The notes: generated by a model from the sequence alone, not told the origin. DNA of 64,000 nt from Bizionia paragorgiae (GCF_900107625.1 NZ_FNQK01000003.1:150643-214642); one strand, 5' to 3'. Positions 1 to 10,557 are shown, counted from the stretch's first letter. Made by a program: numbers and translations.

Positions 1-2670
1 GCTGCAACCGTTTATGTGCAACGCGTAAAAGATAGCTCTTTGGTGTCTTATACTATTTCCGATAGGGATGGGGCTTTTGTTTTAGAGGATAAAACTTACG
101 ATGATAAATTACATTTATTAATCTCTTATGTGGGGTATAATACACATTCCCAAATTATTAAAATCCCACAGGATAAAACCGAACTAAAACTTGATGTCCT
201 GCCACTAGAACTAAGTTCTAACTCGCTGTCGGAAGTCGTTATTCAATCTACTGCACCCGTTACGATTAAAAAGGACACCTTAGAATTTAATGTAAGCTCT
301 TTTAAAACAAAAAAGGACGCTAATGTCGAAGATCTATTAAAACAGTTACCAGGTGTTGAGATTGATGATGATGGTAAAATAAAAATAAACGGTAAGGATG
401 TTAATAAGATATTGGTAAACGGTAAGCCCTTTTTTGGAGACGATCCGAGTATTACAACTAAAAACCTGACTAAGGATATTATTGAAAAAATTCAGATTGT
501 CGATACAAAAACCAAATCTGAAGCCTTTACAGGAGAAAAAGGGGATAAAGACAATAAAACCATCAACTTAACAATCAAAGAAGAAAATAACAAAGGTGTT
601 TTCGGACGGGTGTCTGCCGGTGCAGGTACCGATAAACGTTATGAACTTGCTGGAATGGTTAATGTTTTTGATAATGACCAACGTATAAGTGTTCTTGCGG
701 GTGGTAATAATACCAATTCTCCAGGCTTTAGTTTTGGTGAGATTTCTAAAATGTTTGGCCGTAGCGGAAGTACCTCTTGGAATAGTAATGGCTCATTTTC
801 TATAGGAGGCCGCTCTTTTGGTGGGGGAGAAGGGATTACTAAATCTCAGAATGTTGGTGCGAATTATGCCGATAAAATAGGGGAGTTTGCAGATGTGTCT
901 GGAGATTATTTTTATTCCGGAAGTAACTCTGAAAATGAATCGTCTTCACAAAGAGAAACCATTTTATCCGATTCTCGGTTTTTTTCTAACTCCGTGTCAC
1001 GATCCGTTAATGATACCGATAGTCATACAGCAAATTTAGATTTTGAAATAAAAGTAGATTCTACTTTTTTAATCAATATTAAACCGTCTTTTGGTTATAC
1101 AACCACACAAACAAATTACTACAGTAGTGATAATACGCTTAATGAAAATCAAGAGCTTATTAACCAATCTATGCTGAATTCGAACGTAGAAAGTTTAGGT
1201 AAGCGCTTTAGTAATAATTTAAGCCTGACTAAAAAGTATGGGAGTGATGGCGCGTTTTTTAGACTGCAGTTAAATAATAGTATTAATAATAACGAAAGCG
1301 ACGACTACTTAAGCTCAGATACAGAAGTTTTTGGAAGTAATCCGGAGTCTATTAATAGAAACCAATATACCAGTGGCTTAAATAAAAGTAGAGGCTTAGG
1401 TGTAGATTTCACATATCGCCTGCCGGTAATCTCTAAGAAACTTTTTTTAAATTTTGAATACGAATACGATAGAGATAGCGATGAAAATACCAAAAGTACT
1501 TTCGATCATAATTCAATATCTAATGGTTTTGATGATTTTAATGAGGAATTAAGTACAGATTTTGATTATCTAGACACAAAGCATTCTCCGGGATTAAAAG
1601 TGTCTTATGAAACAGAGAAATGGTTTACTAGCTTAAAGGGAAGTTATGTGTTTAGAACACTTGAAAATAACGATTTACTCCGAGAGCATTTTAATGTAAA
1701 AAAAGACTTTGAAGCTTTCGAGATCGATTATTACTTTAATTATCGATTTAGTAAAAAAGCCTCTGTGTATTCTGGATACGACTATAAAACAGCGCCTCCA
1801 GCTCTAAGGCAATTACAAGCCTATTCTGATGTGTCTAATCCGTTAAACATTGTTATTGGAAATCCGAATCTAAGCCCTTCTAATAAGCACAGCTTTTATT
1901 TAGGATATAACTCTTTCGATTGGCAAAAAAGAACAGGGTTTTATATTTATACTAATTTTGATTTTAATAATAACGAGGTGGTTTCTAAAACAGAAGTCGA
2001 CCCTGAGACTTTAAAGCGTATTACAACCTATGCCAATGTCGATGGGAATTATCGAGGAAACGCAAGTGTTAGTTACAGTAAAAATTTCAAATTAGATTCG
2101 TTGCGTCAGGTTAAAGTCCGTTTGAGTGCTTGGGGTAACTTGTCTAAAAACATAAACTTTAATAATGGTGTGCAGTACGCTAGTAAAGTAGCTTCGATAA
2201 CTCCGAACTTATCTTTAGAGTTCGATTGGAAGAAGGTTATGGAGTTTAAACCCTATTACCGAATTACATTTTCTAAAAATAAATATGATATTGAAGCCTT
2301 TGAAGATCGTACGTTTTCGAGACATAACTTAGGATTGAGAACAGCGACGTTCTTGCCTAAGAATTTTGAATGGAGAAATGATATTAGCTTTAATTATAAC
2401 CCCGATATTGCTGAAGGCTTTCAAAAAGATGCATGGTTTTGGAACTCAACTTTGGCCTATTCTGTTCTGAAAGACCAAGGTGCTGTTACCTTAAAAGTGT
2501 ATGATTTATTAAATCAAAATACCAATGCTAGACGAACGGCAACACGAGATTATATTGAAGATTCTCAAAGTACGGTCTTAACACAATACTTTATGTTGAG
2601 CTTTAGTTGGAAGTTTAATAGCTTGGGGTCAAAAGGAGAAACTAGAAGTGGTGGCATGCATTTCTTTTAA
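1..2670 (+). CDS. Outer-membrane beta-barrel protein, TonB-receptor-like (5' truncated)
   Basis: The reading frame is open from base 1, so the gene begins outside the window; the ATG at 16 is internal. The visible part starts in a carboxypeptidase-regulatory-like beta-sandwich (about residues 1-75). A TonB plug-like region follows (about 85-190, with LLKQLPGVEIDDDG and VNGKPFFGDDPS). The rest is a long Asn/Ser-rich beta-barrel of alternating strands ending in an aromatic Phe-Phe. This fits the outer-membrane beta-barrel family of Bacteroidota that resembles SusC/TonB receptors but has no obvious SusD partner here. The substrate cannot be read from the sequence. A strong terminator follows 20 bases after the stop. 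Confidence 0.85.
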   Translation, partial: AATVYVQRVKDSSLVSYTISDRDGAFVLEDKTYDDKLHLLISYVGYNTHSQIIKIPQDKTELKLDVLPLELSSNSLSEVVIQSTAPVTIKKDTLEFNVSSFKTKKDANVEDLLKQLPGVEIDDDGKIKINGKDVNKILVNGKPFFGDDPSITTKNLTKDIIEKIQIVDTKTKSEAFTGEKGDKDNKTINLTIKEENNKGVFGRVSAGAGTDKRYELAGMVNVFDNDQRISVLAGGNNTNSPGFSFGEISKMFGRSGSTSWNSNGSFSIGGRSFGGGEGITKSQNVGANYADKIGEFADVSGDYFYSGSNSENESSSQRETILSDSRFFSNSVSRSVNDTDSHTANLDFEIKVDSTFLINIKPSFGYTTTQTNYYSSDNTLNENQELINQSMLNSNVESLGKRFSNNLSLTKKYGSDGAFFRLQLNNSINNNESDDYLSSDTEVFGSNPESINRNQYTSGLNKSRGLGVDFTYRLPVISKKLFLNFEYEYDRDSDENTKSTFDHNSISNGFDDFNEELSTDFDYLDTKHSPGLKVSYETEKWFTSLKGSYVFRTLENNDLLREHFNVKKDFEAFEIDYYFNYRFSKKASVYSGYDYKTAPPALRQLQAYSDVSNPLNIVIGNPNLSPSNKHSFYLGYNSFDWQKRTGFYIYTNFDFNNNEVVSKTEVDPETLKRITTYANVDGNYRGNASVSYSKNFKLDSLRQVKVRLSAWGNLSKNINFNNGVQYASKVASITPNLSLEFDWKKVMEFKPYYRITFSKNKYDIEAFEDRTFSRHNLGLRTATFLPKNFEWRNDISFNYNPDIAEGFQKDAWFWNSTLAYSVLKDQGAVTLKVYDLLNQNTNARRTATRDYIEDSQSTVLTQYFMLSFSWKFNSLGSKGETRSGGMHFF

Positions 2671-2690
2671 AGAAAGCTAAACTCACAATC

Positions 2691-2730
2691 AAAAAAAAAA
2701 TCAGCAACTAAGTTGCTGATTTTTTTTTGT
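2691..2730 (+). terminator. Rho-independent terminator after the barrel gene
   Basis: A-tract, 9-bp stem (TCAGCAACT at 2701-2709 with AGTTGCTGA at 2711-2719) and T-tract. The flanking A- and T-runs extend the stem and make it potentially bidirectional. Confidence 0.85.
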
Positions 2731-2991
2731 TAATACTCTAGGAGATGTGTTCTGATTTAAAGTGTTTACCAATGTTTAATAATACAGTCTAATGTTTTAC
2801 TAACCCCATCTGATAGTCGTTTACTTTACAGAGTCTACCAAAGAGGGTTTATAATAGCATGTGTTAAAGAGTTAGCTATACTGAGATTAGAGCTTATTAA
2901 ATTTGCTTAGGGTATTTTGAAATTAGAAAACTAAGCGACTATAGTGCTTATTAGAACCTATACAAGACGTTCATCTAGTGAGTTTTGATTG
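2731..2991. other. Gene-free stretch
   Basis: AT-rich sequence between the terminator and the possible gene remnant at 2992-3168. No open frame with coding character, repeat or convincing promoter was seen. Confidence 0.5.
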
Positions 2992-3168
2992 CTAGATTGC
3001 GTTTTTAATATTAGGAATAGAATCTATAGTATAAACACAACCCGCGTTTGGTGTTGCTAGTGCTGTTTTATAAGGTAATAAATGCTCTTCTTTATCAGGG
3101 AAATTGGCCCTTCTATTTTGAACGACCAATTTGCTAAAGTAATCTTGTATTAGTGTGGTATGGAGTGC
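2992..3168 (-). pseudogene. Possible 3' remnant of a decayed gene
   Basis: On the minus strand an open frame of about 58 codons runs from just after an in-frame stop (complement 3169-3171) to TAG at 2992-2994. It contains well-formed protein-like sequence (QDYFSKLVVQNRRANFPD, then TPNAGCVYTIDSIPNIKNAI) but has no start codon. It therefore looks like the C-terminal tail of a gene whose 5' part is lost. I do not recognise the family. It could also be a chance frame; amino-acid composition is the only support. Confidence 0.35.
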
Positions 3169-3209
3169 TTAATAATTAGAAAATTGAGCAGGTAAAAAGT
3201 TGATTATTG

Positions 3210-4055
3210 TTACCAGCCTCCTGAGGCACCACCGCCACCAAAGCTACCGCCGCCGAATCCACCGCCAAATCCGCCGCCGCCGAAACCTCCTCCGGAGCTA
3301 CCGCCACCAAAACCACCGCCAAAACCACCTCGGCCAGCGCTGCTTAAAATGATCGCATCTAAAATACTCGTTGTACGGTGTCCGCCATTATTACCACCGC
3401 CACCGCCTCTTTGGTTTTTAGATATTGAAGCTAAGATGATTATAAAAACTATAAATAGGAAAAACATAAGTCCTACTGGGAAACCTTCGTTAGGAGCTTT
3501 TTGACGAGTGCCTGTGTATTCGCCTTGCATTACTTCGAATATGGCGTCTGCACCGCGATTTAATCCGCCATAATAATCGTTGCGCTTAAAAAAAGGAATG
3601 ATGTCCATTTCTATAATACGTCTAGACATAGCATCGGTCATTAAATGCTCGGTACCTTTTCCTGTGCTGATCCCAATTTTTCGATCGTCTCGGGCAAGAA
3701 GAATAAAAATTCCATTGTCTTTTTCGGCATCTCCAATACCCCATTTTTCAGCCCAATTCGCACCTAGGTAATTTATATATTCCCCTTTGGTCGATGGAAT
3801 AATCGCCACAACAATTTGTGTTGAAGTGGTGTCAGAATATTTTACAAGCTTATTCTCTAAAGTGCTTTTTTCTGTTGCCGATAGTAAATTATAGTAATCG
3901 TAAACACTCGTTTGTCCGCCATCCTTTAAAGGTGGTTTTTTAGGGATATCAAATTGCCCAAAGGACAGTGTTAGTGAACAAAAAGCAAAGACTAAAAATA
4001 GGATGCTTTTTTTTAACGATGAATAGGCTGTACTATAAGATGGAGAATCGTGCAT
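3210..4055 (-). CDS. TPM domain protein with glycine-rich C-terminus (YgcG-like)
   Basis: A signal peptide or anchor (about residues 15-33, ending FGQ) precedes a TPM domain (about 45-170, with LLSATEKSTLENKL, IVVAIIPSTKG and DNGIFILLARDDRKIGI). A transmembrane helix follows (about 191-212), then a tail of GGGFGGG-type repeats ending GGW. This is the classic YgcG/TPM layout. It is the last gene of a LemA-TPM-TPM group, 8 bases downstream of the second TPM gene. LemA/TPM pairs recur together in Bacteroidota and are thought to act at the envelope; TPM domains have been linked to phosphatase activity and photosystem repair in other phyla. The exact function here is unknown. Confidence 0.9.
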   Translation of the reverse strand: MHDSPSYSTAYSSLKKSILFLVFAFCSLTLSFGQFDIPKKPPLKDGGQTSVYDYYNLLSATEKSTLENKLVKYSDTTSTQIVVAIIPSTKGEYINYLGANWAEKWGIGDAEKDNGIFILLARDDRKIGISTGKGTEHLMTDAMSRRIIEMDIIPFFKRNDYYGGLNRGADAIFEVMQGEYTGTRQKAPNEGFPVGLMFFLFIVFIIILASISKNQRGGGGGNNGGHRTTSILDAIILSSAGRGGFGGGFGGGSSGGGFGGGGFGGGFGGGSFGGGGASGGW

Positions 4056-4063
4056 GGTATTTT

Positions 4064-4504
4064 TTAACCTTTAGAAATAGAGTCTGAGAGTTCGTTTTTA
4101 TCGGTATCATCCCAAGGGAAATACGCTTTTAATTGCTCGCCCGCTTTTAAAATGCCGTCTATTAAGCCTTGTTTAAAATGTCCTTTTTTAAATTGAGCTT
4201 GTATACTGTGAATCGTATCATCCCAAAAGGTGTCTTTAACAACGTCGTTAATACCTTGATCGCCATAAATAGCGAAATTTCTATCGTCTACAGCAACGTA
4301 AATAAGCACGCCGTTGCGTTGATCTGTATTGTACATCTTAAGTGAAGAAAACACTTCTAAAGCACGCGCTTCAATGTCGCCCTTAGAAGTGTTTTCAATA
4401 TGTACTCGGATTTCTCCTGAGGTTTGCTTTTCTGCCACACGAATAGCTGCAACAATCTCTTGTTCTTCACTAGGTGTTAAAAAAGCTTCAACTGTATTTG
4501 GCAT
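4064..4504 (-). CDS. TPM domain protein, stand-alone
   Basis: A 146-residue protein that is nearly all TPM domain (LTPSEEQEIVAAIRVAEKQ, SGEIRVHIE, RNGVLIYVAVDDRNFAIYGD). It has no signal peptide, membrane helix or glycine tail, so it probably sits in the cytoplasm or on its inner face, unlike its larger paralogue just downstream. It lies 3 bases after the LemA stop codon and is presumably co-transcribed with it. Confidence 0.88.
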   Translation of the reverse strand: MPNTVEAFLTPSEEQEIVAAIRVAEKQTSGEIRVHIENTSKGDIEARALEVFSSLKMYNTDQRNGVLIYVAVDDRNFAIYGDQGINDVVKDTFWDDTIHSIQAQFKKGHFKQGLIDGILKAGEQLKAYFPWDDTDKNELSDSISKG

Positions 4505-4507
4505 ATC

Positions 4508-5107
4508 TTATTTAAAATCAAAGTCTACATCAGGAGCAACTTCGCTTCCTGCTTCGGCTTGGTAGTAATCCATTGGGTCAAAATTAAACAGTCCCGCTAA
4601 AAGTGAGTTAGGGAAACGTTTAACGTGTTTGTTGTACGGCTCTATGGCTTCGTTATATCGGTCTCTAGCAACATTAATTCTGTTTTCAGTACCTTCTAAT
4701 TGCGATTGTAACTCTAAAAAGTTTTGATTCGCTTTAATGTCTGGATAACGCTCTACAGAAACAAGTAATCGCGAAAGCGCACTACTTAATCCGCTTTGTG
4801 CCTGATTAAATTGTTCTAATTGCTGTGGTGTAATATTTGAAGGGTCTATAGTAATAGATGTTGCTTTAGATCGCGCATTAATAACCGCTTCTAAGGTGCT
4901 TTTTTCAAAATCTGCTGCACCTTGTACAGTTTTAACTAAATTACCAATTAGGTCGTTTCTACGTTGGTAGCTACTCTCTACATTACCCCAAGTTTTGGTT
5001 GCTGTTTCTTGTAAGTCGACAGCAGTATTGTTAAAGTTTTTCCCCCAAGAGTACAGACTGAAAGCAAGTACGCCTAATATAATTACCGGGATTAGCCATT
5101 TTTTCAT
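4508..5107 (-). CDS. lemA: LemA family protein
   Basis: One N-terminal membrane helix (about residues 4-21) is followed by the helical LemA domain (FNNTAVDLQETATKTWGNVE, YQRRNDLIGNLVKTVQG, PNSLLAGLFNF). The length of 199 residues is normal for the family. It heads the LemA-TPM-TPM operon. The function is not firmly known; the outward-facing helical domain suggests an envelope role. A short inverted repeat, GTAAC at 5147-5151 with GTTAC at 5158-5162, lies upstream and overlaps the end of the MerR gene. Confidence 0.92.
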   Translation of the reverse strand: MKKWLIPVIILGVLAFSLYSWGKNFNNTAVDLQETATKTWGNVESSYQRRNDLIGNLVKTVQGAADFEKSTLEAVINARSKATSITIDPSNITPQQLEQFNQAQSGLSSALSRLLVSVERYPDIKANQNFLELQSQLEGTENRINVARDRYNEAIEPYNKHVKRFPNSLLAGLFNFDPMDYYQAEAGSEVAPDVDFDFK

Positions 5108-5158
5108 AATAGTTAGTTTTAAGTGTTTATTTTATTAGTAGTAAATGTAACGCGGATG

Positions 5159-5488
5159 TTACAGTTGATTTTTTATTTTGATGAGTTCATTTTTTACACC
5201 TTCTAATTTACTAATAATTTCAAAAGTTGAAAGTGTTTGACGGCGTTCTTCTTTTAAGTGAATTTTCGCGCCCTCAAGAGTAAATCCTCTTTCTTTTACA
5301 AGATGATAAATAAATTTTAAATGCTCTATGTCTTCAGGCGTAAATTTACGATTCCCTTTAGCGTTTTTTTTTGGTTTAAGCACATCAAATTCTTTCTCCC
5401 AAAAGCGAATTAATGAGGTGTTTACCTTGAAAGCCTTGGCAACTTCGCCAATCGCATAATAGCGTTTTTCTGGAAGATCTATATGCAT
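5159..5488 (-). CDS. MerR family transcriptional regulator
   Basis: A 109-residue MerR-type winged helix: YYAIGEVAKAFKVNTSLIRFW (recognition helix), the arginine/lysine wing PKKNAKGNRKFTPEDIE, then a short dimerisation helix. No ligand-binding C-terminal domain or cysteine signature is present, so the signal is unknown. The start ATG overlaps the stop codon of the M23 peptidase gene by one base (TAATG), indicating translational coupling. This MerR/M23/alaS neighbourhood is, from memory, common in flavobacteria. Confidence 0.9.
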   Translation of the reverse strand: MHIDLPEKRYYAIGEVAKAFKVNTSLIRFWEKEFDVLKPKKNAKGNRKFTPEDIEHLKFIYHLVKERGFTLEGAKIHLKEERRQTLSTFEIISKLEGVKNELIKIKNQL

Positions 5489-6459
5489 TAATCTAAAGAT
5501 TGGTTTTCTAAAGAAGCGTGCTCAACAAGTTTATCAAACTCTTCGGCAGTTAAACTTCCGTAGTAAAAGTTTATCGGATTGATGCGTTCTTCATCTTTAA
5601 AAATTTCATAGTGCAAGTGTGGCGCTTCCGAACGACCGGTGCTACCAACAAAACCTATAATATCTCCACGCTGTACTTTTTGATTCTTCTTTACATTAAA
5701 CTTGTACAAGTGAGCATATAACGACACATAGCCGTAACCGTGATCTATTCTTATATGATTTCCGTAACCTGTAGAATTATTGTCAGCCCTAACAACTACA
5801 CCATCTCCAGCGGCATAAATTGGGGTGCCTCGCGGTGCCGTGAAATCCATACCATAATGAAACTTTCTAGCTTTAGTAAAAGGATCTGTACGGTAACCAT
5901 ATCCTGAAGCTACACGCTTTAAATCCTCGTTTTTAACAGGTTGAATGGCTGGGATAGAGGCAAGGAGTTTTTCTTTCTCTTCGGCTAAAACAGCAATTTC
6001 GTCTAAAGATTTAGATTGTACAACAATTTGTTTTTGTAAGATGTCTAAGCGCTTGCTTGTTTCTATAATAATTTTAGAATTGTCATAACCTTGTAATTTT
6101 GAGTATCGGTTAACACCACCAAAACCTGCTCTGCGTTGTTCTTCAGGAATCGGATTGGCTTCAAAATATAAGCGGTAAATAGTATTGTCACGATCTTCAA
6201 CGTTAGCAAGAACAGCTTCAGCTTCGTCCATTTTTTTATTCAGTAAATTAAACTGAATCTGCATATTACTTAACTCGCGTTGTAAGGCCTTTTCTTTTGG
6301 CGATTCTAAATACTGACTAGCTATAAAAACAAATACAAAACCAAATAAAGCAGCAGCAAATAAAAAGAATAAAGCATACTTTATAGTACGCCTTTTTTTA
6401 CGTTCTATCTTGCGATACGATAATGTATCTGAATCATAATAATATTTTACCTTACTCAT
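5488..6459 (-). CDS. M23 family metallopeptidase (membrane-anchored murein endopeptidase)
   Basis: A basic cytoplasmic stretch (about residues 1-26) leads into one membrane helix (about 28-50) and a coiled coil (about 55-150). A C-terminal LytM/M23 domain follows with the zinc signatures HYGMDF (about residue 203) and HLHYEIF (about 281). The probable role is cleavage of peptidoglycan cross-links during growth. It is divergent from alaS and translationally coupled to the downstream MerR gene. Confidence 0.93.
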   Translation of the reverse strand: MSKVKYYYDSDTLSYRKIERKKRRTIKYALFFLFAAALFGFVFVFIASQYLESPKEKALQRELSNMQIQFNLLNKKMDEAEAVLANVEDRDNTIYRLYFEANPIPEEQRRAGFGGVNRYSKLQGYDNSKIIIETSKRLDILQKQIVVQSKSLDEIAVLAEEKEKLLASIPAIQPVKNEDLKRVASGYGYRTDPFTKARKFHYGMDFTAPRGTPIYAAGDGVVVRADNNSTGYGNHIRIDHGYGYVSLYAHLYKFNVKKNQKVQRGDIIGFVGSTGRSEAPHLHYEIFKDEERINPINFYYGSLTAEEFDKLVEHASLENQSLD

Positions 6460-6473
6460 TATCTAATTTATAC

Positions 6474-6481
6474 TATTTTTG
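6474..6481 (+). promoter_or_regulatory. Candidate -7 element for alaS
   Basis: TATTTTTG matches the Bacteroidota TAnnTTTG consensus on the alaS strand, in the 221-base gap between divergent M23 and alaS genes. No clear -33 TTTG was found at the usual spacing, and the leader would be ~190 bases, so this is tentative. Confidence 0.3.
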
Positions 6482-6680
6482 CACTGTTAAACAATTAAAA
6501 AAAAGAGTTTAATTGGTTAGCAAACGAACAAACCTACAAAAATATTATCATATTATTTTTGATAAGAGTATAATTGTAGGTTCAATCTCTTAAAATCAAT
6601 AGCATAAAATTAAGGGAGATAAATTAAAAACAATTTACTATTAATAGTAATTTAACAGAAGTAAGACTAATAGATACATT

Positions 6681-9296
6681 ATGAAATCTCAAGACGTACG
6701 CTCTACATATTTAAATTTTTTCGAAGGCAAGAAACACAGTATTGTTCCATCTGCACCCATGGTTTTAAAAGACGACCCTACCCTGATGTTTGTAAATTCG
6801 GGAATGGCGCCTTTTAAAGAATTTTTTCTTGGTAATGGAACGCCTAAAAACACGCGTATTACCGATTCACAAAAATGTTTACGTGTGTCCGGAAAACACA
6901 ATGACTTAGAGGAAGTAGGATACGATACCTACCACCATACTTTATTCGAAATGTTGGGGAACTGGAGTTTTGGTGATTACTTTAAGAAAGAGGCAATCGC
7001 TTGGGCTTGGGAATTATTAGTAGATGTTTATAAAATAGATCCAGACATATTATACGTTACCGTTTTTGAAGGAAGTAAAGACGGAGACAATTTAGAAATG
7101 GATCAAGAGGCTTACGATTTTTGGAAAGCTATTATTCCTGAAGATCGTATTCTTATGGGGAATAAAAAAGATAACTTCTGGGAAATGGGAGAGCAAGGAC
7201 CTTGCGGACCATGTAGTGAAATTCATGTTGATATTCGTACACCAGAAGAAAAAGCATTAGTCTCAGGTAAAGATTTAGTAAACCAGGATCACCCACAGGT
7301 TGTCGAAATATGGAATTTGGTTTTTATGCAATACAACCGTAAGGCCGATGGTTCTTTAGAAAGTTTACCTAACAAACATATCGATACAGGTATGGGTTTT
7401 GAGCGCTTGTGTATGGTATTACAAGATGTAAAATCAAATTACGATACCGATGTGTTTACGCCTATTATTCGTGAAATTGAAACCATAACAGATACGGAGT
7501 ATGGTAAAGAAGAAAAAGTTGATATTGCGATTCGTGTTATTTCAGATCACGTACGTGCTGTAGCCTTTTCTATTGCCGATGGGCAGCTGCCAAGTAATAC
7601 GGGAGCAGGTTATGTAATTCGTAGAATTCTTCGTCGCGCTGTGCGTTACGGCTTTACCTTCTTAGATAAAAAGGAGCCATTTATTTACAGACTGGTAAAT
7701 GTGTTAAGTAAAAAAATGGGGGAAGCTTTCCCGGAAATTAAAAGTCAGAAGCAACTTATTGAAAACGTAATCAAAGAGGAGGAAACCTCTTTCTTAAGAA
7801 CATTAGATCAAGGTTTAGTGTTGTTAGATCGTATTATTGAAACGACAAAAGGAAAGGAAGTTTCTGGAGATAAAGCTTTCGAATTATATGATACCTATGG
7901 TTTTCCTATAGATTTAACAGCCTTAATTTTATCTGAAAAAGGATTAGACTTAGACGAAAAAGGCTTTAACGACGAGCTGCAAAAACAAAAACAACGCTCG
8001 CGTGCCGCTAGTGAAATGACTACCGATGATTGGACCATTTTAGTGGATGATGCTGTAGAAGAGTTTGTAGGATACGATCATTTAGAAGCACAAGTTAAAT
8101 TAACACGATATAGAAAAGTAACCTCTAAAAAAGAGGGGGAGATGTATCAATTGGTTTTTAATCTTACACCTTTTTATGCTGAGGGTGGAGGACAAGTAGG
8201 AGATAAAGGTTACCTTGAAGATGCTAAAGGAGATGTTGTATATATCGTAGACACTAAAAAGGAAAATAATGTTATCATTCATTTTTCAAAAACCTTACCA
8301 TCAGATCTCAATGCGACATTTAAAGCGGTTGTAGATGCCAAACAACGTTACCGTACCGAATGTAATCATACGGCAACCCATTTATTACACCAAGCATTAA
8401 GAGAGGTTTTGGGTGATCATGTCGAGCAAAAGGGTAGTGCTGTACATTCAAAATACTTGCGCTTCGATTTTTCACATTTCTCAAAAGTAACACCAGAACA
8501 ATTACGCGATGTTGAAGATTTTGTCAACGCGAGAATAGAAGGCAAATTAGCTTTAGAAGAACAGCGCTCAGTACCTATGGAAAAAGCTTTAGAGCAGGGG
8601 GCTGTAGCTTTATTTGGTGAAAAATACGGAGATACCGTGCGTACTATTCGTTTCGGACAGTCTATGGAGCTTTGTGGGGGGACTCATGTTAAAAACACCG
8701 GTGATATTTGGCATTTTAAAATTGTTTCTGAAGGTGCTGTAGCATCAGGAATTAGACGTATAGAAGCGATTACCAACGATGCAGTTAAAGATTTTTACTC
8801 TGAAAATAACCGCGCGTTTTTTGAAATGAAAGATTTGCTTAATAATGCTAAAGAGCCAGTTAAAGCTTTGGAATCTTTAAAAGAGGAAAATGTAGCTTTA
8901 AAAAAGCAAATCGAAAGTTTGTTGAAAGAGAAAGCGAAAAACTTAAAAGGGGAATTAGCCAATGAGTTAAGTGAAATTAACGGCATTCAATTTTTAGCTA
9001 AGAAAGTTGATTTAGACGCTTCTGGAATTAAAGATGTTGCTTTTGAATTAGGGAATAAACATAAAAACCTATTTTTATTATTTGCATCTGCCGATGCAAA
9101 TAAAGCGATGCTAACGTGTTATATTTCTAAAGAATTAGTTCAAGAACGCAACCTTAATGCGGGACTTGTCGTTAGAGAATTAGGAAAGCTTATTCAAGGT
9201 GGCGGTGGTGGCCAGCCGTTCTTTGCAACTGCTGGAGGTAAAAACCCTGCGGGAATAGAGCAAGCGCTTAAAGAGGCTAAAAACTACGTACAGTAG
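6681..9296 (+). CDS. alaS: Alanine--tRNA ligase
   Basis: An 871-residue full-length class II synthetase. The catalytic domain includes [23 protein letters not shown] and [22 protein letters not shown] motif 2. The editing domain has [12 protein letters not shown] (HxxxH) and CGGTHV, which together hold zinc. A coiled coil (about 725-765) leads to the C-Ala domain with a [15 protein letters not shown] glycine motif. It charges tRNA-Ala and clears mischarged Ser/Gly. It is followed 19 bases later by the GSCFA gene, probably on the same transcript. Confidence 0.98.
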   Translation: MKSQDVRSTYLNFFEGKKHSIVPSAPMVLKDDPTLMFVNSGMAPFKEFFLGNGTPKNTRITDSQKCLRVSGKHNDLEEVGYDTYHHTLFEMLGNWSFGDYFKKEAIAWAWELLVDVYKIDPDILYVTVFEGSKDGDNLEMDQEAYDFWKAIIPEDRILMGNKKDNFWEMGEQGPCGPCSEIHVDIRTPEEKALVSGKDLVNQDHPQVVEIWNLVFMQYNRKADGSLESLPNKHIDTGMGFERLCMVLQDVKSNYDTDVFTPIIREIETITDTEYGKEEKVDIAIRVISDHVRAVAFSIADGQLPSNTGAGYVIRRILRRAVRYGFTFLDKKEPFIYRLVNVLSKKMGEAFPEIKSQKQLIENVIKEEETSFLRTLDQGLVLLDRIIETTKGKEVSGDKAFELYDTYGFPIDLTALILSEKGLDLDEKGFNDELQKQKQRSRAASEMTTDDWTILVDDAVEEFVGYDHLEAQVKLTRYRKVTSKKEGEMYQLVFNLTPFYAEGGGQVGDKGYLEDAKGDVVYIVDTKKENNVIIHFSKTLPSDLNATFKAVVDAKQRYRTECNHTATHLLHQALREVLGDHVEQKGSAVHSKYLRFDFSHFSKVTPEQLRDVEDFVNARIEGKLALEEQRSVPMEKALEQGAVALFGEKYGDTVRTIRFGQSMELCGGTHVKNTGDIWHFKIVSEGAVASGIRRIEAITNDAVKDFYSENNRAFFEMKDLLNNAKEPVKALESLKEENVALKKQIESLLKEKAKNLKGELANELSEINGIQFLAKKVDLDASGIKDVAFELGNKHKNLFLLFASADANKAMLTCYISKELVQERNLNAGLVVRELGKLIQGGGGGQPFFATAGGKNPAGIEQALKEAKNYVQ

Positions 9297-9315
9297 GATA
9301 TATAATTAAATACAG

Positions 9316-10269
9316 GTGAAACTTCAAACCCAAATACCAATACAGAAAGTCGGTAGTCCTATCGATTATAAGTCAAATGTATTGCTATTTGGGTCTTGTT
9401 TTGCCGAACATATTTCAAAGAAATTTGAATACTATAAATTTCAAAACACCTCCAACCCATTTGGGATCTTATTTCATCCTAAAGCGATTGAGAAACTCCT
9501 TCTAAAAGCGCTTCATAAACAGGTGTATACTAGCGATGATGTGTTTTATTACAATGAGCGTTGGCAGTGTTATGACGCCCATTCTAAATTAAGTCAAGTC
9601 TCTAAAGAGGCTTTATTAGAAGCTTTAAATTCTAATGTTTCTTTAACGTACCAAAGTGTAATAAAAGCGTCTCATATAATTATTACTCTCGGATCAGCAT
9701 GGGTGTATGTTTTAAAAGACACACAGGCTACTGTGGCTAATTGCCATAAAGTACCTCAAAACATGTTCGAAAAACGCTTGTTGTCTATTCACGAAATAAG
9801 TGCAAGTTTAAAATCGGTGATAAGAGAAGTAAAATCGGTGAATCCTAATGTTCAATTTACTTTTACCGTGTCTCCAGTACGTCATATAAAAGATGGCTTT
9901 GTTGAAAATACCCTGAGTAAGTCCCACCTTATAGCTGCTATTCATCAGGTGATTGCCGATGAGCGTTCTATATCTAATTCACCAATGTATTTTCCGTCTT
10001 TTGAAATTATGATGGACGAACTTCGCGATTATCGTTTTTATGCCGAAGACCTAGTGCATCCTAATTCTACTGCAGTAAATTATATTTGGGAGTTGTTTCA
10101 AAATGCTTGGATAGCACCAAACGTATACCCTTTAATGAAAGAAGTTGATGCCGTGCAAAAAGGTCTTACCCATAAACCTTTTAACCCGTATTCTCAAGCG
10201 CATTTAAAATTTATTGAAGGATTAAATAATAAGATTTCAAAATTGAAAACCTTGGGAGTCCCGTTTTAA
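9316..10269 (+). CDS. GSCFA domain-containing protein
   Basis: The family-defining motif appears near the N-terminus as LLFGSCFAEHI. The rest follows an SGNH/GDSL-hydrolase-like pattern (IITLGSAWVY, FTVSPVRHIKDG, YFPSFEIMMDELRDYRFYAEDLVHPN), with the usual Ser, Asn and His blocks. The 317-residue length is normal. The start is GTG at 9316; no ATG precedes it in frame after the alaS stop. The substrate is unknown, and members are probably esterases or acyltransferases. Confidence 0.88.
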   Translation: MKLQTQIPIQKVGSPIDYKSNVLLFGSCFAEHISKKFEYYKFQNTSNPFGILFHPKAIEKLLLKALHKQVYTSDDVFYYNERWQCYDAHSKLSQVSKEALLEALNSNVSLTYQSVIKASHIIITLGSAWVYVLKDTQATVANCHKVPQNMFEKRLLSIHEISASLKSVIREVKSVNPNVQFTFTVSPVRHIKDGFVENTLSKSHLIAAIHQVIADERSISNSPMYFPSFEIMMDELRDYRFYAEDLVHPNSTAVNYIWELFQNAWIAPNVYPLMKEVDAVQKGLTHKPFNPYSQAHLKFIEGLNNKISKLKTLGVPF

Positions 10270-10557
10270 TTGAACTCCACTTTTAATGTGTTTAACAATT
10301 TAATTCGCAGTTTAACGAGTATTTATTGTGGGTTCGAATTTATGACGTATATTCAATATGCTATTAATCAGTTAGAAACATCAGTATTGGGAGTGATAAG
10401 CACTTTGATATTGATGTTTTTTCAGGTTACTACTTTTCTATATCAATTTATAGCATATAATCCTTTCAACAATTATTTTGTGAGTTCGTCGATTTTTTAA
10501 CTACTGATAATTAATAAGTTGTAAGTTTATAGTGCTATTAATCATCATTTATTTAAG
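10270..10557. other. Gene-free stretch after GSCFA
   Basis: A 76-codon frame can be opened with TTG at 10270. It begins directly on the stop of the previous gene, has no homology I recognise and its composition looks like untranslated AT-rich DNA. I regard this as non-coding 3' sequence leading into the terminator at 10558. Confidence 0.5.

Noticed and set aside
10270..10500. 76-codon frame starting TTG right after the GSCFA stop
   Set aside because: Needs a TTG start that abuts the previous stop, has no recognisable domain, and leads directly into the terminator; more likely untranslated AT-rich DNA.
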